Shown piece by piece: positions 53,896 to 64,000 of a stretch of DNA of 64,000 nt (positions are counted from its first letter, which is position 1; the number at the start of each line of letters is the position of its first letter). This DNA comes from Betaproteobacteria bacterium. Its GTDB lineage: Bacteria; Pseudomonadota; Gammaproteobacteria; Burkholderiales; Ga0077523. Below the pieces are notes generated by a model. The model saw only the letters and a program-made list of their open reading frames with translations, searched no databases and was not told the origin of the DNA. The DNA lies in NCBI GenBank assembly GCA_016713305.1, contig JADJPK010000011.1:157845-221844 (forward strand), given 5' to 3'. Both the position numbers and the translations under genes were made by a program.

Positions 53896-55103
53896 ATGGG
53901 ATTGTGTCGAGCGGTCACGATGGTGGTTTCGTTCTTGATCGGATTCGCAACTGCGCCTTCTTCTCAGGCCCAGAGGTACGTTGGACCGGGCGTGAGCGAG
54001 ACGGAGATACGGCTCGGCCAGACGATGCCCTACAGTGGTCCCTTGTCCGCATACGGAGCGTCGGGACACGCGCAGGCTGCGTACTTCCGGATGCTGAATG
54101 AAAGGGGAGGCATCAATGGCCGCAGGATCACGCTTCTTTCGCTCGACGACGGATACAACCCTGCGAAGGCTGTCGAGCATACCCGCCGCCTCGTCGAGCA
54201 GGAGAACGTGCTTCTGCTCTTCAGTTCGGTCGGCACTGCCACCAATCTTGCGGTCCGTAAGTACCTCAACCAGAAGAAGGTTCCACAGCTGTTCGTCGCA
54301 GGTGGCGATTCAGCCTGGGGATCACCGCAGTTATCCGTGGACGATGGGTTGGATGCCCACGTTCCGCGCCGAGGACGTCTCTACGCGAGACATACTGCAG
54401 ACTCGTCCTGCTGCGAAGATCGCCGTGCTTTACGCAGCGGACGATTACCGGCAAGGACTACCTGAAAGGGTTTCGCGAAGGACTTGGCGACAAGGCAGAC
54501 TCCATGATCGTTGGACTTGCGTCGTTCGAGTGGTCCGATCCCACCGTCGATTCACAAGTGATTTCCCTCAAGTCGTCCGGCGCCGATACGCTCTTTACGG
54601 CAACCTACGGAAAGCAGGCCACGCAGGCTATTCAGAAAGTCTGGTCGCTCGGCTGGCGTCCGGCACACTACACGGCCATCCCGGCGGCGTCGCCCCGCGG
54701 GATACTGGCGCCGGCCGGTCTGGAAAAATCAGTGGGCATGATCTCCGCGTACTACGCAAAAGATCCCTCCGTACCACGCTTTCGCGAGGATGCGGCCGTG
54801 AAGGAGTATTTCGCCTGGGCCAGGAAGTATTACGAGGGCGATCCGCAGGATGGCATCGCGACGTACGGATATCAGGTCGCTCAGGCATTGGAGTACGTCC
54901 TGCGGCAGTGCGGTGACAATCTCTCGCGAGAGAACGTGATGAAAGTCGCCACCAGCCTCAAGGACATTTCCTTTCCTCTTCTCTACCCCGGCGTGAAAGT
55001 CAACACCTCATCGACCGACTACCAGCCCATCCGCCAGTTCGTCATGATCCGGTTCGACGGAGAGAACTGGATACCCTTCGGCGAAGTGGTCACGGAAGAC
55101 TAG
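53896..55103 (+). CDS. ABC transporter periplasmic substrate-binding protein (LivK-like), paralogue 3, two frameshifts
   Basis: This is the third member of the group at 24.7-27.2 kb. The ATG is chosen for AGGAG eight bases upstream. The leader ends APSSQAQ, and the mature part reads RYVGPGVSETEIRLGQTMPY, then NERGGINGRRITLLSLDDGY. The frame changes near 54325, from DSAWGSPQ to SYPWTMGWMPTFRAED, and again near 54449, where an extra C separates LYAADDY from GKDYLKGFREGLGDKADSM. The last part is intact: WSDPTVDSQVISLKSSGAD to WIPFGEVVTED. Both breaks lie in otherwise conserved sequence. No transporter genes are nearby. The ligand is unknown, but the shared pocket-region motifs suggest ligands related to those of the other two copies. 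Confidence 0.85.
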
Positions 55104-55167
55104 ACGGCGACGGGGGCCGTAGGGCTCCACCTGTTGTCGAGTCGGGCGTGGCAGTGCCCAACCCCGA

Positions 55168-56148
55168 TCAAGGGCGAGCCAATTGTCTATGCAGGAAAGA
55201 GAGGGCCGCGGAATTGAAATCTGCCGGTGCCACGAACGGCGGTACGTGTGAAATGCCGGGAAACACGCGTCGTTCGACGTCCGGCATGACGGACTCCAAC
55301 GCATCCAGCATCAACGTGAACATTCTCGGGCTGATCTCGCCACCGACGAGCATGGTCGGCGAGCGGACAGCACGAGCATCCTCCATCGAGAACGGCGAAA
55401 AGAACCCGTCGTTGGAAAACTCCAGATACATCTCGGGCGCGTTCTGCATCACCATGTGCCGGACGTCCGGATCGAAGGAGGCGAACGCTCCTTCGCCCAA
55501 AGTGCGTCGCACAGGATCTCCTCCCCGCTCTGTCCTGCCGTCCATGAACGCGCGTGCCGCAGGTTGCCAGGTCTTTCTTTCATAGTCCTGCCAGGCTTCC
55601 ACGCCCGCGGAGCGTTGTCCAGCGCGTCCGGTACGAACGGCTCGCTAAGCACGAGGCTGTGGACGAGATCAGGCCGTTTCCTGGCTGCGTGCAACGCGAC
55701 CAGCCCGCCTGAGGACTGCGCGACCAGCGTGGCGGGGCCGACCGCCAGCTTGCCGGATGAGTTCGGTGAGATCATCCGCGTGACGACGGATGTCCACGCT
55801 CTGCGGGGCGCCGGCCCAACGATTGGGATGATGGTGCCGTCGACTGTAGACGATCACCCGGTGCTCCCGGCCGAAGTCGGCCATCTGCGAGAACCACGCG
55901 CGGTAGTCCGCAAATGAGCCATGAACGAAGACGACCGCGTGGCCCTTTCCATGTTCGAAGACATGCAGTTGGGTGCCGTCATCGAGTTGCACCGGACGGA
56001 CCGGCAGATCATAGGTGGAGGCTCCTACCGGTGTGGCTTCGCCTCCGGCAAGCTGCTGGTGGAACCCGCCCGTCACGAGACTCGCGATCTGGATCTGGGG
56101 TCGACAACTCCGACTGGATCTCTTCGATGCGGTGCGATTTCCGGGCAT
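55168..56148 (-). CDS. Alpha/beta-hydrolase, two frameshifts
   Basis: This is a hydrolase of about 325 residues. GTQLHVFEHGKGHAVVFVHG and SFADYRAWFSQMADFGREHR give the HG oxyanion strand. A break near 55750 leads from DDLTELIRQ to LAVGPATLVAQSSGGLVALH, where QSSGG is the nucleophile elbow. A second break near 55608 leads from SEPFVPDALDNAPR to VEAWQDYERKTWQPAARAF. Near the end SPTMLVGGEISPRMFTLMLD holds the acid region, and VFPGISHVPPFVAPADFNSA has the catalytic His. The ATG lies three bases after the stop of the upstream exported MetX-like gene, so they are coupled. The first 25 residues are basic and give no clear signal peptide. The substrate is unknown. Confidence 0.78.
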
Positions 56149-56151
56149 TCT

Positions 56152-57343
56152 TCACGGTTTGTCTTCCAGGAATCGACGAATCTCCTCGGCCACCCGTCCA
56201 ATACCGAAGCGGCCCTCCAAGTGGCCCATGGGACCGTCGAGCGCAACGTAGCGCGCGGCGATGCCTCTCTTGGACAAGATGTCCACGTCGCGCTTGAGCG
56301 AACTCTCGACCGTGACGATATCCGAAGGTGTGCCGATCACCAAGACACGGGCTCGTACTCGCTGCAGCCCCTTCTCGACGGATTCTTCACCCGCGAGCGT
56401 GAACGTCTGGATCGCTTTCGCAGCCATCAGATAGCTGTTGGCATCGATCACGGATGCGAAGTAGCGACCGATCTGCCGTTGCTGGGATTCCCATGCGTAC
56501 AGGTTCGCGTCCTCTTCCGCCGGATTGGCGGTCTCCTGCGCCCACTTGCGACCGAATGCGGAATTGATCCATGGGTGCTGGGCAACGGTCATGAGTTGGA
56601 CTTCGATCGCTGACGAAACGCCATCGTCGGGTTCGGCTCCGGTACCGTAGTCGCCATGGTGCCACTTCGGATCCAGGACGATCGGCCTCGTCCATGCGCG
56701 GATCCACCCGATAGTGCTGCCGTCGACCTGCGCGCCGCCGCCTACTGCGACCAGACGGGGCACGACATCCGGGAATCTGGCCGCCCATTCGAAGCCCTGC
56801 AAGGCTCCCATCGACCACCCCGCCACGGCATGCAGCCGGGTGATTCCGAGGCCGGCGATCAACTCCTGTGCGCCCGGACGGGAGTCGCTCAAGGTGATCC
56901 GGGGAAAATGGCGTCCGTACGAGTTGCCCGTGTGGGGATTCGTGCTGAGTGGTCCTGTCGTGATCACGTTCGGGTCACGGGCATTTGTGTTGGCGAGGGT
57001 GTCTGCGCTGACGACGAAGTAGCGATCTGTGTCGATCGGCTTGCCCGGGCCGATGATGGCGTCCCAGTACCCCGGTTCTGGATCGTCGGAACGATACTTT
57101 CCCGCGGCATGCGAAGTGCCGAGAAACATGTGCGGAATGAAGACGGCGTTGTCACGATTCGCGTTGAGACGGCCGTACGTCTCGTAGCCGATCCGCACGT
57201 TGGTGAGGGTGTGCCCCGACCCTGTGACGAAGCTCTCCAGAACGAACGTCTTCTTCTGCACGATCATATCGGCGGCGACGGCGTACTGGTAGCCCCATGA
57301 TCAGCAGAGCGACGTGGCACAGCAGAGTGATCGACCTGAACAT
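56152..57343 (-). CDS. Exported MetX-like (homoserine acyltransferase family) alpha/beta protein, one frameshift
   Basis: The main frame (371 residues from MIVQKKTFVLESF) is a MetX-family alpha/beta protein: VRIGYETYGRLNANRDNAVF, then NPHTGNSYGRHFPRITLSD. The nucleophile elbow is VAGWSMGALQGFEWA, and the C-terminal ALDGPMGHLEGRFG carries the His. Upstream, another frame reads MFRSITLLCHVALLIMG after a GGAGGAAGG ribosome-binding site. Removing one G from the CCCC run at 57293-57296 (plus strand) joins it to YQYAVAAD and the main frame. That gives a signal peptide ending AVAA, so the enzyme would be periplasmic, which is unusual for MetX. It may be an esterase or acyltransferase of unknown substrate. 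A hydrolase follows at once and a large regulator precedes it. Confidence 0.82.
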
Positions 57344-57406
57344 TTCGCCTTCCTCCTCTCGAGTGGCACCCGGAGTGCCATGTACACGAGCATCGGCGAG
57401 GAGGGC

Positions 57407-60400
57407 TCACCGATCGGTAACGGATGACGGTCGGCGGGATCAGTGCCTGAGTTTCGACGGAAGGGAGGATGCCGAGGGTCGAGAGGAGGGCCGTGCGGCA
57501 GCGCCGATAGACGTTGACCGCTTCAGCGTGCCGGCCCTGAGCCAGCAGCGCGGACATCCAACCTCGATAAAAGGCTCGTGGATGGGATCGATTTCCAGTG
57601 CGGGCCATGGTATCTGCGGCTTCCGGCCAGTTTTGCCCGCTGCGCCAACGCCTGATACTCCCGCTCGACCAGCCTCTGCATCCGCGATCGGTGCCGGTCT
57701 CTGGCCGGTAACATCAGGGGCTGTGCCGGCTCGTTGTCCAGAAAGTGTCCGCGATAGAGGCCCAGGGCCTCGTGAGCCGCATTGGAACCTCCGGGGTACC
57801 GGAGAGCGGTCTCGGACAGGCGATCGAATGCTTCGGCGTCAATCCAGCAGACGTCCTCGTTGAGTGAGATCCGTCCCTCCTCCAGGAGAACCGTGTGCTC
57901 TACGCACAACAGTTTCCTCAAGCGGTGGAGCGCCATCGAGAACGCGTCGGCCGCCGCATCGCCGTCGGCGTCTGGCCAAAGCGACTCCCAGAGCCGTTGG
58001 CAGTCCACGGAGCGCCCGCCTCGCGCGATCACGCCTTTCAAGAGCTCGAGCGGCCTCTTGGGTGACTTGCCCGCGAATTGCAGTCTTGATCCCTCGATCT
58101 CGATCTCGAATGTTCCAAGGCAACGGATGCGTACCGGCCATGGCCAATGCGATGGGCGGTTTTCCGGGGGACGGAGCTTGCGCATCCGGATGAGTCGTTG
58201 CACGTAGTCGGTCTCGATTCCCTGTTCGAGCGCTGCCGAAGCCAGTTCGCTCATCATCCACGGGAGCCAGACGTAGGTGTTCATTGCCCCCAGACGGCGG
58301 CCACGGGCCAGACCTTCTGCCAGATGTTTGCGGGCCATTTCCATTTGGCCGGCCCGCCCCGCCGAAAACGCGGCAACGAGTGATGCCTCGAAGCGTATCT
58401 TCTCCGCTCCTTGCGCCGGAAGGAGGTGTCTCACCTGTTCGAGATGAGCTTCCGCGTTCTCGAGCTCCCCGCAAAGCCGTGTGCGATCGCGGCCATGTGG
58501 TGGTCGGTGATGGCTGTGCCCTCGGAGTGGAGCTCGCGTGACAACCTCAAGGCCTCGGCAAGGATATCGATTGCTGCCCGGCACAATCTGCGACAAAGAA
58601 GCAGTTCAGCGTGGAGATGGCGTACGCGAATGCGGTCCTGCGGGACGCATGGTCGGTTCAAGGCCAGCAGTTGGGGCAGGCGTTCTTCCGCTCGATCAAG
58701 ATCGCCACGACCCGTTGCGTCCCAGAACTCCACCATGATCATGGCCGCGCCGACGGCCGGAGATCCCGATCTCGCACCAGCCAGGCGAAGTTCGTCGACG
58801 ACGCGCAGGGATTCATCGACCGTAGCGGCCTGCCGATGGTGGTGAAACTCCGCGAGCAGCCACCAGGCTCGTACGAAATCCGAGCGCGCGGGTACCCAGC
58901 AGGGGATTGATCATCGCCACGAGACCTGCGGATTTGATGGGTTCGAAACCAATCGAAGTGCGTCAGCAGCAGCGCCGCAGCGCTCACCCGCTCATGGATA
59001 TCGAGGGGCGGTCGGTCAGCCCGTAGACGTGCTCGGCGCATAGTGCAAGGAATGGCCGCCCGGGCCGGACGAACATGAGGGCCGTCATCAGCATGGCGTA
59101 ACAACGTAGCTCCGCTTCGGGCGAGGAGAAGGCAATTCCTTCCTCCAGAAGCTGTTCGAGAGATTCCGTCCAAGGTATCAGACCCCCATAGTCGCCTTGC
59201 TCGAAATAGTAGGTTTCCACGATGGCTGAGGCTGCCTGCGCGCATCCCTGACGGTCGTTGTTCCGCTCGAAGTGGCCGTAAGCGTGTTCGAGGGCAGCAA
59301 CCAGGCAAGAGGGTGACGTCGAGATGGTCGCGATTCCCATGCTCAGCGACAGCGGTCCGGGTCCTCGACCAGGAACCTCGGTATGCGGCCGAGCCAGTCT
59401 CGCAGCACGCCGGTTCGTCCCTGCGATCGCAATCCTTGTGATTCGGCGATCACGACCCGACCGGCAGCCAACCACTCTTCCGCCTGCAGGTACAGATCGA
59501 TGGCGGCTTCATTGGCCCCCGCAACCTCGAGAGCCTGGGCTGCGGCCGCGCGCAGTTCCCGCAAGGCACGCCCGCCCAGTTCGTTCTCTGCCGTCTTGAG
59601 AAGGAAGGAGCGAAACAGGTCGTGATATCGGTACGTTGCGTCGACGCCTCCGTGGCGTTCCGTAAAGAGATTGCCGCGCGACAGAGCTTCGAGAATTCGG
59701 GGCGCTTCCTGCCGACCCGAGAGGGCGATCGCCAGACTGCCGGGTACATCGGCAACCACGGACGTGCGAAGCAGAACCCTCCGCTGATCCGGTGTCAGCC
59801 GATCGAGCACCTCGGTCGCGAAGTATTCGTCCAGCCGTTCGACGGATGTCCGGTCCGACAGATTGGCATATTCACGGCGCGAATCGCCGGGACTCAGCAA
59901 CAAACGCATACCGGCGGGCCAACCGGCGCAGGCATCGCATAGCTGCACGGCCGTAATGGGACCGAGACCCGAAAACTCGGCCGTTTCCGCCACCGTGAAC
60001 CTGAGGGAATGCCAGTCGATCAGACTCATGCGGCTGTCCGCCAGCAAGGCCGTGAATGCCTTCGACGGTGAAGAACGGCTCGCGATCACGAGGCGCGACC
60101 CCGGCGGCACGTGCTCCACTGCCTGCCTGACGATATCCGCCACCCGGAGAGTCCGGGGGAACACGATGGAAGTTGTCGAACACCAGTACGGAGCAAGGTG
60201 GCAGGCGCGCGAACAGAGCGCGAAAGAACTGACGGCCGAACGCCCCAATATCCGGCTCGTATTCCTGCTTGAAGCGGGGCAGACGTCCGCCCTTGTTTGG
60301 CACACCAAGGCTGAGATGATGGAACAGACCCGCCACATCCTCGCCCGAATCCAGTTGATACCAAAGGCAAGGCCGTTGCCGTTCTTCGACGTAGCTGGCG

Positions 60401-60549
60401 ACAAGGGAAGTTTTCCCGCCGCCGGGCGGCCCTTCGATCCACGCCAGGGGCGGTGGCGCGTCCAGTATTTCGAACAGCCGCCGGCGGAACATGAGGTGAC
60501 CAGCCGATGGCCGGCTGAGCTTCGCGAGTCGGCTGGATCTCCTTGCCAT
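57407..60549 (-). CDS. Large AAA/TPR regulator with C-terminal winged HTH and BTAD domain, many frameshifts
   Basis: This is a regulator of about 1040 residues read over at least six indels. The N-terminus has an AAA/MalT-type NTPase: Walker A GPPGGGKTS (40-48), Walker B CSVLVFDNFHRV, then VPPGSRLVIASRSSPSKAF and LTPDQRRVLLRTSVVADVPG. A helical TPR-like middle follows (EHAYGHFERNNDRQGCAQAA, RAEERLPQLLALNRPC, NAEAHLEQVRHLLPAQGAEK). The C-terminus holds an OmpR-like DNA-binding domain (RIRCLGTFEIEIEGSRLQFA, SPKRPLELLKGVIARGGR, ALHRLRKLLCVEHTVLLEEG) and a BTAD domain ending near GILPSVETQALI. Breaks are near 60143, 59354, 59006, and several between 58950 and 57410. The stop at 57407 needs an indel. 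It probably controls the exported hydrolases downstream. Confidence 0.78.
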
Positions 60550-60572
60550 CTAGGGACGCCGCGTAGCTTGCG

Positions 60573-61200
60573 TCAGAGATCCGTCCGATACCGTTCGCGC
60601 ACGCCTGCGTCGAACGAGTCCACATCGCACTCCGGCAGTCCCCGATTGGCCGCGATCTCGCGGCCGAAGGAGATGGCGATCGGATCCGGCCAGGAACCGG
60701 GTATCCAAACATCGCTGCGAAGAATGGATTTCGCGCAGTGGAAGTAACAGCGGTGGACGCGGATGCGCGTCAGCAGCAGCGCATCTCGGCCGCGAGCCCC
60801 GTGGCGGGCGCACAGCGCCGGATCGTCGTCCAGTTCGGCCGCACCTTCGATCCTGAGCGTCTCACCGGTTCCCGGGACCACCGCGGTGATGGCCACGCGG
60901 CCGTTGTCCAGGATGTTCCGGAGCGTGTAGACCAGCTTGTTGCCATGACGCTCGGGCAGCAGCACGGTCCTGTCGTCTTCCACTTGCAGAAAGCCCGGAA
61001 CGTCGCCCTTGGGCGAGACCATCGGCTGCCCACCCGGATCCACGGTGGCGATGAACGCCAGCGGACTGCGGGCGAGAAATGCCTGTGCCTGTTGGCGTGA
61101 GCCGGTCGTTGAATCCCTCTCTCTCTCTTCTCTTCGCGACCGCAGGTCCGGGCGAGCCGATGATCTCCGTCAGGCGTTCGATCGATTGAATACGGGCCAT
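60573..61200 (-). CDS. Pyridoxamine-5'-phosphate-oxidase-like FMN-binding protein, one frameshift
   Basis: This is a split-barrel flavin protein of about 208 residues. GGAGAG precedes MARIQSIERLTEIIGSPGPA. The frame changes in a GA-repeat near 61112-61134, after which it reads DSTTGSRQQAQAFLARSPLA, FIATVDPGGQPMVSPKGDVP, TVLLPERHGNKLVYTLRNIL and VAITAVVPGTGETLRIEGAA, the PPOX fold. RIRVHRCYFHCAKSILRSDV and WPDPIAIS are typical of the MSMEG_1061-like group. Members are putative FMN-dependent reductases or oxidases of unknown substrate. It lies 26 bases downstream of the mmsA-like gene and 23 bases upstream of the big regulator. Confidence 0.8.
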
Positions 61201-61226
61201 CGACTCTCCACCAGTACCGGGGCTGG

Positions 61227-62744
61227 CTATTTCATCGTTGGCATGACGAATTCAGCACCCCGCGCGGATGCCGGCGGGCCACCGGCGGTGATGGTCTTCA
61301 TGCGCGTGAAGAAACGCACGCCTTCAGGACCGTACATGTGGTGGTCGCCGAACAGCGAGTTCTTCCAGCCGCCGAAGCTGTGGAACGCCATGGGCACAGG
61401 AATGGGCACGTTGATGCCCACCATGCCGATCTGCACGCGATTGGCGAACTCCCTTGCCGCATCGCCGTCGCGCGTGAAGATGGACACGCCGTTGCCGAAT
61501 TCGTGCTCGTTGATGAGCGTCAGCGCCTGTTCGAAGTCGTCGACGCGCACCACCGCAGCACCGGCCCGAAGATCCCTTCGCGATAGATGGTCATTCCGGG
61601 CTTCACATCGTCGAACAGGCGGCCTCCGAGGAAGAAGCCTTTCTCGCACCCGCCGGCTTCAACCGCGCCCGTCCACCACGAGTTTCGCGCCTTCGCTCAC
61701 GCCCTTGTCGACGTAACCGGTGACCTTGCCCAGGTGCTGGGACGTGACCAGCGGCCCCATTTCCGCCGCCGGGTCCATGCCCTGATTGATCTTCAGCGCG
61801 CGAGCACGCTGGGCCAGGCGTTCGACCAGTGCATCGGCGACCCCACCCACGGCCACGGCCACCGAAATGGCCATGCAACGCTCGCCCGCCGCTCCGTAAG
61901 CCGCACCCATCAGGGCATCCACCGCCTGGTCGAGGTCCGCGTCGGGCATCACGACGAGGTGGTTCTTTGCACCACCCAGCGCCTGCGCGCTATGCCGTTC
62001 TTCGCTCCGGTTTCATAGATGTACTTCGCGATGGGCGTGGAGCCCCCGAAGCTCACCGCCGCCACGTCCGGATGAGCGAGCAGCGCGTCCACGGCCGTCT
62101 TGTCGCCCTGGATGACGTTGAACACGCCGTCGGGAAGGCCCGCTTCCTTGAGCAGCCTCGCCATCAGGAGACTGGCGGAGGGATCGCGCTCGGACGGCTT
62201 CAGGATGAAGCAATTGCCGCAGGCGATGGCCACCAGGGATACATCCACATGGGCACCATCGCAGGGAAGTTGAAGGGCGTGATGCCCGCGCACACACGCC
62301 CAGCGGCTGGCGGACGGACCACGAATCGATGCCGGAACCGATCTGTTCCGTGAATTCGCCCTTGAGCAGTTGCGGAATGCCACAGGCGAACTCACGACCT
62401 CGAGCCCGCGGATGACCTCGCCCTTGGCGTCCGAGAACACCTTGCCGTGCTCGGCCGTGAGAATCGCGGCCAGCTCGTCCATGTGTTCGAGCAGATCCTT
62501 GTACTTGAACATCACCCGCGCGCGCCCAGGCGGGGGCGTTGCAGCCCAGGCCGGGATGCGGCCTTCGCGTTCCGGACCGCGGCATCCACCTCTTCGTTCG
62601 ACGCCAGCGCCGCGCGGCCCGTCACCACTCCGCGAGCGGGGTCGAACACGTCGGCCGTGCGACCGCTGGTGCCCGGGGCTTCGCGGCCGTTGATCCAGTG
62701 GGGGATGTCCTTGATCTTGAGATTGGCGTCGAGAGGCTGTTCAT
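61227..62744 (-). CDS. mmsA: Methylmalonate-semialdehyde dehydrogenase (CoA-acylating), many frameshifts
   Basis: This is an aldehyde dehydrogenase of about 500 residues. It converts methylmalonate or malonate semialdehyde to propionyl- or acetyl-CoA in valine, inositol and beta-alanine breakdown. Pieces in order on the minus strand: a start at 62744, with IKDIPHWINGREAPGTSGRT in a shifted frame; YKDLLEHMDELAAILTAEHG; NCFILKPSERDPSASLLMAR; EAGLPDGVFNVIQGDKTAVD; VSFGGSTPIAKYIYETGAK; then AAYGAAGERCMAIS with the catalytic Cys; MGPLVTSQHLGKVTGYVDKG; and finally EFGNGVSIFTRDGDAAREFA, MVGINVPIPVPMAFHSFGGW and KNSLFGDHHMYGPEGVRFFT. The GERCMAIS motif and the NVPIPVP segment mark the MMSDH group. 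At least five indels separate the pieces. The enzyme family is certain; a functional gene is not. Confidence 0.85.
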
Positions 62745-63018
62745 GGTTGGGCGATAGGTTACTGGCGATGGGTCTTGGAGGATGGGGAGGGCGGGCTGTT
62801 CGCGATCTTCTTCCGGGCCTGTCCGGGAAAGTCTGATTCCTGTGCGCGAGCCGCGTGCACTGATCAGTCCTTGCCTGGACGCGATTGTGACAAGGCAGCC
62901 CGGCGTTACGAGGCTCGCGCGCGGAGAAATGTCTCGAATGATCGGGGCCTGCCGGTGGTCGGGCGGTACGAACATCCGACCCCTGCCATCGTCGACAGGG
63001 GTGCCGGGCCGGCCAAAT

Positions 63019-64000
63019 TCAACGATGCCCGGCCGGAAACTCGTCCAGGGGGTAGATCGGGCGGCGGAGCTTCCTGTACTCGAAGGCCGTCCAGTCCGAC
63101 GTTCCCACACCGGGTGCGTCGCAGAAGACCATGCCCTTGGCGATCGGCAGGAATACCGGCCGGAAGTACATCCGGGACTTGAGCAGGAGGAAGCGCTTGC
63201 GGGTCGGGTCGATGCCCACGCTGGTGAACACGGCGCGGTCCCAGGGCTCCTGGTTGCGCTCGATCACGACGATCTCCGCGGTGCCCGGTGTCCAGCACGG
63301 CCGTCCGCCCCATGTAGCAGCGCATTCCGGTGAACTGCGGCCCACTACCGTGTACTCCCCATCGGTGATGGCACGCACGACGCCGGTCAGACGCAGGTTC
63401 TCCCTTGCGGCCGATGGCGGCATGTCCATCTTGCCGCCGATGTCCAGCGTCACCGTGGCCCTGACGCCTGCCTCGATCATTCCGGGCGACGGCTTCCGGA
63501 TCGCGCGTCGGGCCGACCGCAATGCCGTGAGCCCGGCGGCGAGCGCCTCCCACCAACACATACATGGTGTCCTGGTTCGCACCTGACGCACATTGTCGGC
63601 GTGATCGAGCAGCAGGATCGGCCCGCCGTGTTCGTCAGCCAGTTTCTTGGCTGCGCAGCGCGTCCGCCAGCGGCCGCCCGGTAGATGAAATCTTCCTTGC
63701 GGGCCCAGGCAATGTCGCGAATCCGTTCGCACTCGTCCCGGGCTTGATGCGCATTGCCCGTCCGCGACGGTGACGACGCTGATTCCGGCATCGCGGATAT
63801 CCGCCTGCTGAAAACCGCCGAAAGAGGAGGCCGCGAGCAGTCCACGCCGTTCGCCCTCGCGCGCGCCGCGTCCGTGAATTCCTTGTTCGGGCCCTCGTTC
63901 CGTGTTCTGCTTGAGCGTGTGCGCCAGCAAAGGCCGGTTGCCCCAGGCCATGACGGGCTTCACCTCGCCCTTGATGGCACGCCACAGGATGCTGCCGGCG
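63019..64000 (-). CDS. MlrC-like M81 family metallopeptidase, partial, frameshifted
   Basis: This is the C-terminal two-thirds of an M81-family protein (MlrC, named from microcystin degradation). The right edge begins in frame with GSILWRAIKGEVKPVMAWGN, then RPLLAHTLKQNTE, GLLAASSFGGFQQADIRDAG and ISVVTVADG. After a frame change there are ERIRDIAWARKEDFIYRA, GGPILLLDHADNV, a shifted GIAVGPTRDPEAVA, then ATVTLDIGGKMDMPP, LTGVVRAITDGEYTV, a shifted SGPQFTGMRCYMGRTAVLDTG, and finally IVVIERNQEPWD, GVFTSVGIDPTRKRF-like text and FCDAPGVGTSDWTAFEYRKL. At least four indels are needed. Members are putative zinc amidases or peptidases. The substrate is unknown, and microcystin should not be assumed. 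Confidence 0.82.
   Translation of the reverse strand, partial: AGSILWRAIKGEVKPVMAWGNRPLLAHTLKQNTERGPEQGIHGRGAREGERRGLLAASSFGGFQQADIRDAGISVVTVADGQCASSPGRVRTDSRHCLGPQGRFHLPGGRWRTRCAAKKLADEHGGPILLLDHADNVRQVRTRTPCMCWWEALAAGLTALRSARRAIRKPSPGMIEAGVRATVTLDIGGKMDMPPSAARENLRLTGVVRAITDGEYTVVGRSSPECAATWGGRPCWTPGTAEIVVIERNQEPWDRAVFTSVGIDPTRKRFLLLKSRMYFRPVFLPIAKGMVFCDAPGVGTSDWTAFEYRKLRRPIYPLDEFPAGHR

Noticed and set aside
63019..64000. Calling the last gene a microcystinase
   Set aside because: M81/MlrC homologues are widespread in bacteria that do not degrade microcystin, and no mlrA, mlrB or mlrD gene is visible.

Overview
The window is high-GC, gene-dense proteobacterial chromosome. CysB, DusA, QueG, a DUF4124 protein, several RND and Mac-type exporters and repeated Leu/Ile/Val-type periplasmic binding proteins together suggest a metabolically versatile betaproteobacterium (Burkholderiales-like). 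That placement is an inference from gene content. I saw no rRNA, tRNA, CRISPR array, transposase or phage gene.

Layout, left to right. 0-5.8 kb: an uptake and catabolic locus (LivM, LivH and binding protein, a small coupled ORF, an SDR dehydrogenase) with a GntR/FCD regulator and two matching palindromic operators, plus a divergent carboxymuconolactone-decarboxylase-like gene. 5.8-16.4 kb: two RND systems on the minus strand, a drug-type pump with adaptor and a CzcCBA-type metal pump headed by a small His-containing exported protein. 16.5-18.1 kb: queG and a small membrane protein. 18.1-22.9 kb: a TolC-MacA-MacB exporter with ATPase and permease split. 23-28 kb: small envelope proteins, two tandem orphan binding proteins and an SDR. 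28-31.5 kb: an anchored esterase, the RbgA/YlqF ribosome-assembly GTPase, and an ArsR-SRPBCC pair with paired operators. 31.9-37.2 kb: tandem stand-alone CZB zinc-binding proteins, then a copper-type module (His-rich protein, outer-membrane factor lipoprotein, multicopper oxidase, small exported protein). 37.3-40.9 kb: a HisD-family dehydrogenase and two acyl-CoA dehydrogenases. 40.9-51.4 kb: a DUF3999/DUF2339 pair, an unusual pyruvate-kinase-like protein, metY and cysB (sulfur), a lipoprotein and dusA. 51.5-52.0 kb: no protein gene, but a run of hairpins ending in a strong minus-strand terminator, a candidate structured RNA. 52.2-64 kb: a DegP/DegQ protease, a third binding protein, a hydrolase, an exported MetX-like acyltransferase, a large AAA/BTAD regulator, a flavin-reductase-like protein, a methylmalonate-semialdehyde dehydrogenase and an MlrC-like M81 peptidase that runs off the right edge.

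A major feature is the uneven spread of single-base indels. About nine lie in the first 5.8 kb, two plus one in-frame amber lie at 12.8-15.1 kb, none were found from 15.1 to 52.7 kb, and at least twenty lie in the last 11.3 kb. Most sit in homopolymers and leave conserved protein sequence readable in another frame, so sequencing or assembly error is likelier than gene decay. Such genes are given here as single full-length loci with the break noted.
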